A stretch of 64,000 bases of DNA from Microbacterium hydrocarbonoxydans. Its GTDB lineage: Bacteria > Actinomycetota > Actinomycetes > Actinomycetales > Microbacteriaceae. How positions within the stretch are numbered: the stretch's first letter is position 1; each line of letters begins with the position of its first letter. The translations under genes and the position numbers were made by a program. Shown here in pieces: positions 48,649-57,973 of this stretch. The stretch covers positions 806,001-870,000 of the forward strand of contig NZ_LR882982.1 in assembly GCF_904831005.1 (NCBI RefSeq), read 5' to 3'. Below the pieces are notes generated by a model. The model worked only from the letters and a program-made list of their open reading frames with translations. It was not told the origin of the DNA and searched no databases.

Positions 48649-49110
48649 TCAGAGGGGGCCGAGCACGTCGGGCACACGTCGATCGAGGTGCAGGGCTCTC
48701 AGCGGCTCGAGGATCTCGCGCTCCTCGTAGCGGAAATGCGACTCCATGATCGCGCCGACGCCGTCGAGGTGACGCTCGATCGTCTCGGGACCGGCGCCGC
48801 CCTCCACCGCTGTGCGCAGCGCAGCGAGCAGGTGGGAGAGCATCGAATGATCCTGCATGAGCCTGTCGATCACGTCGCCCAGCTCGGGATGCTCCTCCCG
48901 CAGTGCGGGAAAGAGCGCGCGGTCCTCGCTCGCGTGGTGTCCGTCGAGCGCCGAGCAGAAGCCGATGCAGAAGAGCAGGAGGTCGGAGGCGGCGTGCGGC
49001 ATCGCGCTGTCGTCGTCCAGCGCTTCGCGCGTCGCCTCGAGAGCGGCGCGCAGGCGGGTGTGTGCCCGGCGGAGTTCCTCGTCCCATGCGATCAGGCGGT
49101 CGGCATCCAT
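48649..49110 (-). CDS. hemerythrin domain-containing protein
   Basis: 153 residues from ATG 49110, all helical. Diiron ligands fit in the order HTRL, HHASEDRALFPAL (HxxxE), QDHSMLSHL and SHFRYEEREILEPL (HxxxE). Such proteins bind oxygen or sense redox or nitric oxide. A -10 box (minus-strand TAGACT, 49118-49123) is 7 bases upstream. Confidence 0.88.
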   Translation of the reverse strand: MDADRLIAWDEELRRAHTRLRAALEATREALDDDSAMPHAASDLLLFCIGFCSALDGHHASEDRALFPALREEHPELGDVIDRLMQDHSMLSHLLAALRTAVEGGAGPETIERHLDGVGAIMESHFRYEEREILEPLRALHLDRRVPDVLGPL

Positions 49111-49117
49111 CGCCGCC

Positions 49118-49123
49118 AGTCTA
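49118..49123 (-). promoter_or_regulatory. -10 box of the hemerythrin gene
   Basis: TAGACT on the minus strand, 7 bases before the ATG at 49110, leaving no room for a leader. Confidence 0.45.
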
Positions 49124-49142
49124 TGGCTGGGCGGGCGGACCC

Positions 49143-49538
49143 TCAGAGCGTGCGATCGAACGCTCCTCGGCGCGACACGATCTCTTTGCCGAGGGGCATC
49201 AGCGACACGGGCACCATCTTGAAGTCGGCGATGCCCATCGGGATGCCGATGATCGTGACGCAGAGCAGGAGACCCGACACGATGTGCCCGATCGCGAGCC
49301 ACCAGCCGGCGAGGATGACCCAGAGCACGTTCCCGAGGAACGAGCCGACGCCCGAGGTGGGCTTGGCGACGATCTCGCGGCCGAACGGCCAGATCGCGTA
49401 TCGCGCGATGCGGAACGAGGCGATGGCCCAGGGGATCGTCACGATCGGGATGCACAGCAGGATTCCCGCGAGCATGTAGCCGAGGAAGAGTCCGAGCCCG
49501 GCGAAGATCAGCCAGATGATGTTGAGGATCGTGCGCAC
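49143..49538 (-). CDS. YccF domain membrane protein
   Basis: 131 residues from GTG 49538. Two repeats of the YccF pattern: ILCIPIVTIPWAIASFRIARYAIWPFGREIV and LLCVTIIGIPMGIADFKMVPVSLMPLGKEIV (each read here in part), with helices between. Function unknown; in E. coli a YccF protein is an inner-membrane protein. A minus-strand -10 (GAGAAT, 49545-49550) is 6 bases before the start. Confidence 0.9.
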   Translation of the reverse strand: MRTILNIIWLIFAGLGLFLGYMLAGILLCIPIVTIPWAIASFRIARYAIWPFGREIVAKPTSGVGSFLGNVLWVILAGWWLAIGHIVSGLLLCVTIIGIPMGIADFKMVPVSLMPLGKEIVSRRGAFDRTL

Positions 49539-49544
49539 GACTCG

Positions 49545-49550
49545 ATTCTC
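49545..49550 (-). promoter_or_regulatory. -10 box of the yccF gene
   Basis: Minus-strand GAGAAT followed by 6 bases and the GTG at 49538. It supports the short 131-residue form. Confidence 0.4.
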
Positions 49551-49695
49551 CCATCGTGATCTGAGCATCCGCCGGTCGAGCGGTGCCGAGCGAATGTCCA
49601 CCCTGCGTTCACCGTCCGTGCACCAGCGGGTCGTCGGAGGGCCATGCGAAGTCGGTGATGTGGGGTGACACCCGTCTGCTTTCCTCAGGAGCCCC

Positions 49696-52600
49696 ATGTC
49701 CCGCCTGCACTCCGCGGCTGCGGTCACGACGGTCTGCGCCCTCAGCGCCGCCGCCCTACTCGCCGTGCCGCTCGCCGCCACCGGCGCCGAATCCGGCGTC
49801 CGCATCAACGAAGTCGAGTCCAGCGGGGGAGTGCCCGGCGACTGGATCGAGTTCACGAACACCTCTGACGCCGCGGTCGATCTGAGCGGCTTCGTCGTCA
49901 AGGACGACGGGGAGGACGAGTCGTACGTGTTCCCCGACGGCACCCTCATCGAGCCCGGGGCGTACCTCGTGCTCGACGAGCTCGCTGCGGGTGCCGGTGA
50001 CTTCGCCTTCGGCCTCGGCAAGGCCGACCAGGTGCGCCTGTTCGACCAGAGCGCCGCGCTCGTCGACGAGACCTCGTGGACGGCTCATGCCGCGGCGACG
50101 TGGGGATCGCGCGAGGTCGCAGGCATCGTCGAGTGGGCTGACACGTCCGAGGCGACGAAGGGGGCGGCCAATGTGTTCGCCACCGACACTCCGGCGGGCG
50201 GCTCGATCGCGATCAACGAGGTCGACTCGCAGCCGGCCGACTGGGTGGAGTTCTTCAACGCGGGCGATGCCCCTCTCGACATCTCGGGCTACGAGATCCG
50301 AGACAACTCCGACGACCACCGGTGGCAGTTCCTGCCCGGAACCGAGATCGGCGCGGGGGCGTTCCTCGTGGTCGAGGAGGGCACGATCGGTCTGGTCGAC
50401 GGCGTGCAGACGGCTTTCCGCGATCCGATCGGCATCGGCAGCGCCGATCGCATCCGCCTGTTCGACGCCGCGGGCGCCTTGATCGACGACACCCTCGCGT
50501 GGAGCGGCCACGCCGCGATCGACGGTGACGTCATCGCCGCGACCCTCGCGCGCTGCCCCGACGGCGAGGGCGCCTTCGTGCTCGCACACTCGACTCCGGG
50601 GGCCGCGAACTCGTGCGTCATGCCCGACGTCGTGATCAACGAGATCGAGTCCAACGGCGACGCGACCGACTGGGTCGAGGTGGTCAACACGGGCAGCACG
50701 CCGGTCGATCTCTCGGGCTGGACCGTCATGGACAGCGATCCGGTCGCCCATTCGGCAGAGACGACGCCGCTGCCCGCGGGCTCCGTGCTCGCACCCGGCG
50801 GCTACTTCGTCTTCGATCAGCCGTCGCAGTTCGTGTTCGGTCTGGGCAACGGCGACACCGTCACGCTGCGTGACGCGAACCTCGACGTCGTCGACGAGCA
50901 CGTCTACGCGGCGCACGCCGCCGGCGTTCTCGCGCGCTGTGCGGACGGCAGCGGCGACTTCATCGACATCGCGGTCTCGACCAAGGGCCAGCGCAACGCG
51001 TGCGGGAATCCCGTGCGGATAAACGAGGTCGAGTCCGACGGCGGCTCGCCCGGCGATTGGATCGAACTCGTCAACCCGACCTCAGCGACCATCGATGTCT
51101 CGGGCGTGGTCGTGAAGGACGATGACGACACCCACTCGTACGTCATTCCGGCCTCGACCACGGTGGCCGCCGGCGAGTACCTCGTGATCGAGGGTGCCGA
51201 CCTGGGCTTCGGCCTGGGCGACGGCGACTCCGTGCGTCTGTTCGACGGCGACCTGCTCATCGACTCCACCACGTGGGGTGCGGGGCATGCGGCGACCACG
51301 TGGGGCCGGTGCCCCGACGTCACGGGAGTCTTCGCGGTGACCGCTGAGAGCAGCAAGAACGCGGCGAACATCTGTGCCGGAGAGATCGCCGTGTCTCCGT
51401 GGCCGGGGTCGCAGGAGGTCAGGGTGCTCGACGGCACGCCGACCTTCCTCGAGGACAGCTCAGGGCTCGACGTGCAGGAGACCTCGGACGGCGCGTTCCT
51501 GTGGGCCGTCGACAACGGCGAGGGTCGCATCTGGAAGCTCGAGGTGCACGCCGACGGATCGTTCACGCAGATCGCCGGCTGGGAGTCGGGCAAGCGCGTG
51601 CGGTTCCAGAAGGATGCAGACGTTCCGGGCGCCGCAGGACCCGACACCGAGGGCATCACGGTCGACGGCAACGGGCTCGTCTACGTCGCCTCGGAGCGGG
51701 ACAACAGCGCGAAGGGCGTCAACCGGAACACGATCCTCGCGGTCGACCCCGAGGCGGCTGTGGGCGACCTCGTCGCCCAGCAGGAGTGGGACCTCACAGC
51801 CCTGCTGCCGGCCGTCGGTGCGAACCTCGGCATGGAGGCCGTGCAGTGGGTGCCGGACACCGCCCTCGACGGAGAGCTCTTCGACGTCAACACCGGTGCC
51901 GCATACGAACCGACCGACTACGCCGGTCATGGCGACGGACTGTTCTTCGTCGCGGTCGAGGACAACGGGCACGTCTATGCATTCGCGCTCGCCGCAGACG
52001 GCGGTGCCACGCTCGTCTCGGAGATCGTGCCGGGACTCCCCGGAGTGATGGCGCTCGACTACGACAGCGTCCTCGATGTGCTGTGGGCGGTGTGCGATGA
52101 CGGGTGTCACGGGCAGTCGGCTCAGATCACCCTGAACGGCAGCGACGCGCCCGGCATCTCGCACTTCGCACGGCCCGGCTCGATGCCCGACATCAACAAC
52201 GAGGGATTCGCCACCGGACCCGCTTCGCTCGCGGTCGACGGTCAGCGTCCGGTCTGGTGGTTCGCCGACGGCTTCGCCGCCGAGGCGCTGCGTGCCGGAA
52301 CCCTGCCGTTCGTGCCGGGGGAGAACCCGGGGACGGAGAATCCGGGGACCGAGAATCCGGGGACCGAGAATCCGGGGACCGAGAACCCGGGGACCGAGAA
52401 CCCGGGGACCGAGAACCCGGGGACCGAGAACCCGGGGACCGGGAACCCTGGCACCGAGAACCCTGGCACCGGGAACCCTGGCACCGGGAACCCTGGCACC
52501 GGGAACCCTGGCACCGAGAACCCGGGGAGTGAGAATCCGGGGACCGAGAATCCGGGGACCGAGAACCCGGGGACCGAGAATCCCGGAAGTGAGAACCCTG

Positions 52601-53049
52601 GCTCGGAGAACCCTGGCTCGGAGAACCCGGACGAGGGGCAGCCTCCGCTCCCCGGCTCGGCGCTCACGGACGACAATCGCAACGGTGTCACCGTGAATCC
52701 GTCCGTCGCAGGTCGCGGGGATCGGGTGACGGTCAGCACAGGCATCGCACACGCGGGCGAGCGGCTCGCGATCTGGATGTACTCCGAGCCCTCGTCTCTC
52801 GGAGCGAGCATGGCGTCCGACACCGGCGCGGTGACCGTCACGATTCCCGCAGATGCTCCGCTCGGTGCGCACCGCCTCGCGGCGTATGCAGCCGACGGAT
52901 CTCTCGTCGGCTGGGCGGACGTCACGATCACCGAGCCGCAGGGGCTCGCCGTGACCGGAGGTGAGGTGCCCGCCGTGGCCATCCTCGCGGCGATCATGAT
53001 GCTGATCGCCGGTGGTCTCATCGTGCGCGGGAGACGTCGCGCCGTCTGA
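49696..53049 (+). CDS. sortase-anchored surface protein: four lamin-tail domains, phytase-like domain, NPGTE repeat
   Basis: 1117 residues from ATG 49696 after TCAGGAGC. Signal peptide (1-35, ending ATGAES). Four lamin-tail domains begin at VRINEVESSG, IAINEVDSQP, VVINEIESNG and VRINEVESDG. Residues about 565-870 resemble the esterase-like/phytase-like beta-propeller (SSGLDVQETSDGAFLWAVD, DTEGITVDGNGLVYVASE). Then 20 NPG(T/S)(E/G) units (877-976), an Ig-like domain, and a sorting signal LAVTG (1084) with a membrane helix and RGRRR. LAVTG fits class E sortase of high-GC actinobacteria. It is exposed on the wall; substrate unknown. Confidence 0.9.
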   Translation: MSRLHSAAAVTTVCALSAAALLAVPLAATGAESGVRINEVESSGGVPGDWIEFTNTSDAAVDLSGFVVKDDGEDESYVFPDGTLIEPGAYLVLDELAAGAGDFAFGLGKADQVRLFDQSAALVDETSWTAHAAATWGSREVAGIVEWADTSEATKGAANVFATDTPAGGSIAINEVDSQPADWVEFFNAGDAPLDISGYEIRDNSDDHRWQFLPGTEIGAGAFLVVEEGTIGLVDGVQTAFRDPIGIGSADRIRLFDAAGALIDDTLAWSGHAAIDGDVIAATLARCPDGEGAFVLAHSTPGAANSCVMPDVVINEIESNGDATDWVEVVNTGSTPVDLSGWTVMDSDPVAHSAETTPLPAGSVLAPGGYFVFDQPSQFVFGLGNGDTVTLRDANLDVVDEHVYAAHAAGVLARCADGSGDFIDIAVSTKGQRNACGNPVRINEVESDGGSPGDWIELVNPTSATIDVSGVVVKDDDDTHSYVIPASTTVAAGEYLVIEGADLGFGLGDGDSVRLFDGDLLIDSTTWGAGHAATTWGRCPDVTGVFAVTAESSKNAANICAGEIAVSPWPGSQEVRVLDGTPTFLEDSSGLDVQETSDGAFLWAVDNGEGRIWKLEVHADGSFTQIAGWESGKRVRFQKDADVPGAAGPDTEGITVDGNGLVYVASERDNSAKGVNRNTILAVDPEAAVGDLVAQQEWDLTALLPAVGANLGMEAVQWVPDTALDGELFDVNTGAAYEPTDYAGHGDGLFFVAVEDNGHVYAFALAADGGATLVSEIVPGLPGVMALDYDSVLDVLWAVCDDGCHGQSAQITLNGSDAPGISHFARPGSMPDINNEGFATGPASLAVDGQRPVWWFADGFAAEALRAGTLPFVPGENPGTENPGTENPGTENPGTENPGTENPGTENPGTENPGTGNPGTENPGTGNPGTGNPGTGNPGTENPGSENPGTENPGTENPGTENPGSENPGSENPGSENPDEGQPPLPGSALTDDNRNGVTVNPSVAGRGDRVTVSTGIAHAGERLAIWMYSEPSSLGASMASDTGAVTVTIPADAPLGAHRLAAYAADGSLVGWADVTITEPQGLAVTGGEVPAVAILAAIMMLIAGGLIVRGRRRAV
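52324..52623 (+). repeat. 15-base tandem repeat encoding NPGTE (20 units)
   Basis: Twenty in-frame 15-base units coding NPGTE, NPGTG or NPGSE, with local blocks of identical codon choice (aacccggggaccgag versus aaccctggcaccggg), a sign of recent duplication. The array forms a rigid stalk between the propeller domain and the wall anchor. Confidence 0.95.
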
Positions 53050-53061
53050 CCGATCGACAGA

Positions 53062-53101
53062 CGGACGAGGAGTGCGCGGCGAGCCGCGCGCTCCTCGTCC
53101 G
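53062..53101 (+). terminator. terminator after the surface-protein gene
   Basis: An 18-base-pair stem (53062-53079 with 53084-53101, one T-G pair) around CGAG. No T-run follows. Confidence 0.75.
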
Positions 53102-53163
53102 CTGTCGCGCGAGTTCTCTTCTCGGCCGTCGACGGCTCACACCGTGATGTCGGTGCCTCGGCC

Positions 53164-53169
53164 TAGACT
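53164..53169 (+). promoter_or_regulatory. -10 box of pcrA
   Basis: TAGACT is 9 bases upstream of the ATG at 53179, so the mRNA leader would be zero to a few bases. Confidence 0.45.
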
Positions 53170-53178
53170 CGTAAGGCC

Positions 53179-55650
53179 ATGACAGAAGCCCCCCTCATCG
53201 TGCCCGGAACCGTCGGCCCCCGCTCCACCGGGAACCAGGGCCAGGACGATCTCCTCGCCGGTCTCAACCCGCAGCAGCTCGAAGCCGTCACCTACCGCGG
53301 CCCCGCGCTGCTCATCGTCGCGGGCGCAGGCTCGGGCAAGACGAGCGTGCTCACACGACGCATCGCCTCGCTGCTGCGCGCGCGAGAGGCGTGGCCCAGC
53401 CAGATCCTGGCCATCACCTTCACGAACAAGGCGGCGGGTGAGATGAGGGAGCGCGTCGAGGCGATCATCGGCGACGCGGCACGCGGCATGTGGATCTCGA
53501 CCTTCCACTCGGCGTGCGTGCGCATCCTGCGGCGCGAGGCCGAGCAGTTCGGATTCACCAAGTCGTTCACCATCTACGATTCGGGCGATTCGCGAGCGCT
53601 CATCAAGAGGCTCGTCAAGGAGCACGAGGCCGACGCCTACGGCCTGACTCCCGGTGCCGTGCAGTCGCGCATCTCCAAACTCAAGAACGAGCTGTCGGAC
53701 GCCGAGGGGTATGCGCGTCAGGCGAACATGTCGGATCCCGCCGAACGCATCTTCGTCGAGCTGTTCGCCGACTACCAGCGTCAGCTGCAGAAGGCCAATG
53801 CCTTCGACTTCGACGACCTGATCGGTCAGACGGTCTATCTGTTCCGGGCCTTCCCGCAGGTCGCCGACACCTACCGGCGACGTTTCCGCCACATCCTCGT
53901 CGACGAGTACCAGGACACGAACCACGCGCAGTACGCACTCATCCACGAGCTGACGAGGCCGGTGTCGGGCGATGCCCCCGATCCGTATGCCTCGAACGGC
54001 ATGATGATCTTCGAGCCCGACCCTTCGGCGGGCTCGGAGAACCGGGTGGGCGGAGCATCGCTCACCGTCGTCGGCGATTCCGACCAGTCGATCTATGCGT
54101 TCCGCGGCGCGGACATCCGCAACATCAGCGAGTTCGAGCGCGATTTCCCCGGTGCACGAGTCGTGCTCCTCGAACAGAACTACCGCTCGACCCAGAACAT
54201 CCTGTCCGCCGCGAATGCGGTGATCGGCAACAACTTCGATCGCAAGGACAAGAAGCTGTGGAGCGACAAGGGCGACGGCGACAAGATCATCGGCTTCACG
54301 GGGTACTCGCAGCACGACGAGGCGCAGTTCGTCGCGGATGAGGTCGAGTCTCTGCGTCGCTCGGGCATCCCCTATTCCGAGATGGCCGTGTTCTATCGCA
54401 CGAACTCGCAGTCGCGAGCGCTCGAGGAGATCTTCATCCGATCGGCCGTCCCGTACAAGATCATGGGCGGCACGAAGTTCTACGAGCGCGCCGAGATCAA
54501 GGATGCACTGGCGTACCTGGTCGCGGTCGCCAATCCCGCCGACGAGATGGCGGTTCGCCGCATCCTGAACAAGCCGCGTCGCGGCATCGGCGACGTCAGC
54601 GAGACTGCGATCGCGAGATTCGCCGAAGAGCACGGCATCACCTTCCGCCAGGCGCTGTCGGTTCCCGATCAGCTCGGTTTCGGCCCCAAGATCCAGGGCG
54701 CGATCGCGCAACTCGACGCGGTGCTGGCCGAGGCGACGGAGATCATGCTCCCGGCGTCGGGAGAGGTGCCGGCTCCGACCACAGTGGCCGACGGGTTGAG
54801 CGTGCTGCTCTCGAAGAGCGGCTATCTCGATGCACTGCGTGCGAGCCGCGATCCCCAGGACGAGGCTCGCGTCGAGAATCTCGACGAGTTCGTCGCGGTG
54901 GCGCGGGACTTCGCACGCAACAACCCCGAGGGCACGATCGTCGACTTCCTCACCGAGGTGGCGCTCGTGTCCGACGCCGACGACCTCGACGACGAGTCGG
55001 GCTCGGTGTCGCTCATGACGATGCACACGGCCAAGGGCCTCGAATACGACGCCGTCTTCGTCACCGGCGTCGAAGAGGATCTGATCCCGCACCGCATCTC
55101 GGCCGGAGAGCCCGGGGGTCCGCAGGAGGAGCGCCGCCTGTTCTACGTCGGCATCACACGCGCGCGCAAGCGGCTGCACCTCTCGCTCGCCATGACGAGG
55201 GCGCAGTTCGGAGAGGTGTCGGTCGCCATGCCGAGCCGCTTCCTGCAGGAGATCCCCGCCGGACTCATCGACTGGCGGCAGTCACCCGGCGATGTGAACT
55301 CGCGAGGAGGCATGCAGTCACGCGCCCTGAACGCCCGCCGCTCCGGGGGCTTCGGGGGGTCGAGCTCGGGATCGGGCGACCGATTCGGCGTCACGCCGCT
55401 CCCCGGTCGCGACTCGCTCAAGCCGCTCTCGACCGCCATGGACAAGTTCCCGAATCGTGTCACGGCGAGGATGCGAGACAACGGCGACCTCGAGTTGGCT
55501 GCGGGCGACCGCATCCGTCACTCCGATTTCGGCGAGGGTCGTGTCGATGCGGTCACGGGAGAGGGCGCGAAGCGCATCGCTCACGTGAGGTTCGATTCGG
55601 CCGGTCAGAAGAAGCTGCTGATCAAGGTCGCGCCCATCGAGAAGATCTGA
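53179..55650 (+). CDS. pcrA: ATP-dependent 3'-5' DNA helicase PcrA/UvrD
   Basis: 823 residues. Superfamily 1A helicase for DNA repair and replication-transcription conflicts. Walker A is AGAGSGKTSVLTRRI, motif Ia TFTNKAAGEMR, Walker B ILVDEYQDTN, motif III VVGDSDQSIYAFRGA, motif IV LEQNYRS, and the C-terminal VSLMTMHTAKGLEYDAVFV and YVGITRARKRL. The last about 70 residues form the Tudor-like domain that touches RNA polymerase (AGDRIRHSDFGEGRVDAV). Confidence 0.97.
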   Translation: MTEAPLIVPGTVGPRSTGNQGQDDLLAGLNPQQLEAVTYRGPALLIVAGAGSGKTSVLTRRIASLLRAREAWPSQILAITFTNKAAGEMRERVEAIIGDAARGMWISTFHSACVRILRREAEQFGFTKSFTIYDSGDSRALIKRLVKEHEADAYGLTPGAVQSRISKLKNELSDAEGYARQANMSDPAERIFVELFADYQRQLQKANAFDFDDLIGQTVYLFRAFPQVADTYRRRFRHILVDEYQDTNHAQYALIHELTRPVSGDAPDPYASNGMMIFEPDPSAGSENRVGGASLTVVGDSDQSIYAFRGADIRNISEFERDFPGARVVLLEQNYRSTQNILSAANAVIGNNFDRKDKKLWSDKGDGDKIIGFTGYSQHDEAQFVADEVESLRRSGIPYSEMAVFYRTNSQSRALEEIFIRSAVPYKIMGGTKFYERAEIKDALAYLVAVANPADEMAVRRILNKPRRGIGDVSETAIARFAEEHGITFRQALSVPDQLGFGPKIQGAIAQLDAVLAEATEIMLPASGEVPAPTTVADGLSVLLSKSGYLDALRASRDPQDEARVENLDEFVAVARDFARNNPEGTIVDFLTEVALVSDADDLDDESGSVSLMTMHTAKGLEYDAVFVTGVEEDLIPHRISAGEPGGPQEERRLFYVGITRARKRLHLSLAMTRAQFGEVSVAMPSRFLQEIPAGLIDWRQSPGDVNSRGGMQSRALNARRSGGFGGSSSGSGDRFGVTPLPGRDSLKPLSTAMDKFPNRVTARMRDNGDLELAAGDRIRHSDFGEGRVDAVTGEGAKRIAHVRFDSAGQKKLLIKVAPIEKI

Positions 55651-55663
55651 GGCGTCCGCGGGT

Positions 55664-55669
55664 TAGGCT
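55664..55669 (+). promoter_or_regulatory. -10 box of the SseB-like gene
   Basis: TAGGCT ends 7 bases before the ATG at 55677. Confidence 0.45.
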
Positions 55670-55676
55670 GATCCAT

Positions 55677-56837
55677 ATGGCCCTGTTCTCCCGCCGCAAG
55701 AAGTCCGCTGACGACGCCGTCACCGATCCGGCCGAGACCGCGAATGTCGATTCGATCGACGAGTCCGCGAACGACGTGTCGGCAGAACCCGCGAACGAAG
55801 CTGCACCCACCGACGAGACGCCGACGATCGGCATCTCCGTCCAGGCGTTCCGCGGGGTCGGAGCGCAAGCGGGGCCCGAGGTCTCGCTCGCTGAGCCCGA
55901 CGCGAGCACGACGAGCACCCCGTCGGCGACGCCCGCTGCGCCCGCTGCGCCCGCTGCGCCCGCAGCCCCGACAGGAGCAGCCGCGCCGACCGCTGAGCGG
56001 CGGCTTCCCCTCGCATCGCCGACGCCGCCGGAGCAGACCGAGACGGTCCCGGGGATGAAGGACAACGTCCTGCTGCGTGAGGCGCTGACCGAGATCGAGA
56101 AGGGCGCGACCAACGAGCAGCTGCTCGGAGTTCTCCGCCAGGCCCTGCAGGGGCACCTGTACATCCGCGTGAACGGTGACGCCCGCGCCCAGATCAGCGA
56201 GGGCAAGCCCCTCTCGGTCGCCGTGGTGCGCGATGGAGAGCGCCAGTTCATGCTGGGCTTCAGCTCGGCGGCCGCCGTGCGCGACTCCGTGCAGCTCGAG
56301 AAGGATCCGACCGCGACATCGGCGGTGGCGCAGCCGGTGACCTCGGTGTTCCAACAGGTCGTGTCCGGCGAGTTCGCCGGTCTCATCGTCGACAACGCGT
56401 CGGCTCCGAACCGCGTGGTCTTCCCTACCGAGCTTCTGCAGAAGACGCTCGAGCAGGCCGACGTCGACATGACGGTGAAATCGATCCTCGCCGCCCCGCG
56501 ACAGCAGGATTCGGCGGTCAAGCTCGGAGAGGCCCTCGCGGCCACACGCATGTGGGTCGCGGTGAACGACGGCGCCGGCACCGGACAGGTCGGGATCGCC
56601 GAGGCCCAGACCCCCGACGGCAAGCGATTCCTCCAGCTGTTCTCCCACCCTCTCGAGGTCATCGCGCTCGGTCGTGGCGATCGCCCGCTGCCCTTCGAGC
56701 CGCTTCAGCTCGCCAAGATCCTGTCGTCGCACACCGAGATGGCCGGCGTGATCGTCGACCCGGCGGGTCCGACGATGGTCGTCGAGCGCGATTCGCTCAG
56801 CGCGGTGCTGATCCTCGCGATCGATCTCGACGACTGA
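55677..56837 (+). CDS. SseB family protein
   Basis: 386 residues. About 120 residues of Pro/Ala/Thr/Asp-rich, low-complexity sequence come first (with an APAAPAAPAAPAAP run). Two SseB folds follow: NVLLREALTEIEKGATNEQLLGVLRQAL, then the C-terminal KLGEALAATRMWVAVNDGAG region. SseB-type proteins are cytoplasmic with no agreed biochemical role in actinobacteria. The gene follows pcrA by 26 bases with its own promoter. Confidence 0.82.
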   Translation: MALFSRRKKSADDAVTDPAETANVDSIDESANDVSAEPANEAAPTDETPTIGISVQAFRGVGAQAGPEVSLAEPDASTTSTPSATPAAPAAPAAPAAPTGAAAPTAERRLPLASPTPPEQTETVPGMKDNVLLREALTEIEKGATNEQLLGVLRQALQGHLYIRVNGDARAQISEGKPLSVAVVRDGERQFMLGFSSAAAVRDSVQLEKDPTATSAVAQPVTSVFQQVVSGEFAGLIVDNASAPNRVVFPTELLQKTLEQADVDMTVKSILAAPRQQDSAVKLGEALAATRMWVAVNDGAGTGQVGIAEAQTPDGKRFLQLFSHPLEVIALGRGDRPLPFEPLQLAKILSSHTEMAGVIVDPAGPTMVVERDSLSAVLILAIDLDD

Positions 56838-56874
56838 CAGGCTGCCCGGGGTTCCCTCGTCCAGACACGGCCTC

Positions 56875-56880
56875 TAAGGT
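56875..56880 (+). promoter_or_regulatory. -10 box of the LigD polymerase gene
   Basis: TAAGGT lies 6 bases before the ATG at 56887. Confidence 0.4.
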
Positions 56881-56886
56881 CGGAGC

Positions 56887-57957
56887 ATGGCATCCGAGCG
56901 CGTCACCCTGACCGTCGTCGATCCCGACGCTGAGCGCGAGGTCGTGCTCTCGAGTCCCGGCAAGGTCATCTGGCCCGACGTCGGCATCACCAAGCGTGAG
57001 CTCGCCGACTACTTCCAGGCGGTGAGCGGCCCGTTCCTCGAGGCGAACGGAGACCGCCCCGTCTCGCTCGAGAGGTTTCGGGACGGAGTCGGCTCATCGT
57101 CGGCCGAGAGGCCCGAGGGCTTCTTCTCGAAGAATCCGCCCAAGGGCACGCCCGACTACGTCGACGCGGTCACGGTCACCTACAACAGCGGGCGTCGGCA
57201 TCCGCAGATCGTGCTGAATCGACCGAGCGCCATCGTATGGGCCGCTCAGATGAACACCATCGTGTTCCACCCCTGGGCCTCTCTCGCGTCGCAGCCCGAC
57301 AACCCGGTGGAGCTGCGCATCGATCTCGACCCGCAGCCGGGAACCGGCTTCGACGATGCCGTGCCCGCGGCGCTGGAGCTGCGCCAGGTGCTGCGCGAGG
57401 TGGGGCTGACCGCGTTCGTCAAGACGAGTGGGAATCGCGGTCTGCACGTCTTCGCCCCGATCGAGCCCGAGCACGAGTTCCTCGATGTCAGGCACGCCGT
57501 GATCGCCGCAGGGCGGGAACTCGAACGGCGGATGCCCGAGCAGGTCACCATGAACTGGTGGAAGGAAGAGCGAGGCGAGCGGGTCTTCATCGACTTCAAC
57601 CAGGCCAACAGGGATCGCACCATGGCGGGCGCCTACAGTCCGCGGGCGCTCCCCGGTGCGACGGTCTCGACGCCCGTGCACTGGGAGGAGCTCGAGGGCC
57701 TTGACCCCGCACGCTTCACGGTGCGCAGCATCCCGAAGCGGCTCGAAGACGTCGGCGACCCGTGGGCCGGCATGCAGAGTGCGCCAGGCAGGATCGACAC
57801 GCTGCTCGCGTGGTGGGAGCGCGACAACGAAGCGGGGCTCGGCGAGCTGTCGTTCCCCCCGGAGTTCCCGAAGATGCCGGGTGAGCCCCCGCGCGTGCAG
57901 CCCAGCAAGAAGGTGGCGGCGAACTGGGATGAGAACGGCGATCCGGTCGACGAGTGA
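56887..57957 (+). CDS. LigD-type NHEJ DNA polymerase (primase-like)
   Basis: 356 residues, a free-standing LigD polymerase domain. SSPGKVIWPDVGITKRELADY is the family beginning; WAAQMNTIVFHPW and the metal-binding ELRIDLDPQPG (DxD) are the catalytic core; KTSGNRGLHVFAPIE and FIDFNQANRDRTMAGAYSPR complete it. It fills gaps at double-strand breaks with Ku and ligase. The ligase is a separate, convergent gene 16 bases away, so LigD is split here. Ku is not in the window. Confidence 0.95.
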   Translation: MASERVTLTVVDPDAEREVVLSSPGKVIWPDVGITKRELADYFQAVSGPFLEANGDRPVSLERFRDGVGSSSAERPEGFFSKNPPKGTPDYVDAVTVTYNSGRRHPQIVLNRPSAIVWAAQMNTIVFHPWASLASQPDNPVELRIDLDPQPGTGFDDAVPAALELRQVLREVGLTAFVKTSGNRGLHVFAPIEPEHEFLDVRHAVIAAGRELERRMPEQVTMNWWKEERGERVFIDFNQANRDRTMAGAYSPRALPGATVSTPVHWEELEGLDPARFTVRSIPKRLEDVGDPWAGMQSAPGRIDTLLAWWERDNEAGLGELSFPPEFPKMPGEPPRVQPSKKVAANWDENGDPVDE

Positions 57958-57973
57958 CCGTCGGTCGACGGCG

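Noticed and set aside
52324..52623. Regular 15-base repeats as a CRISPR array
   Set aside because: Units are contiguous, in frame, without spacers, and encode a Pro-rich stalk.
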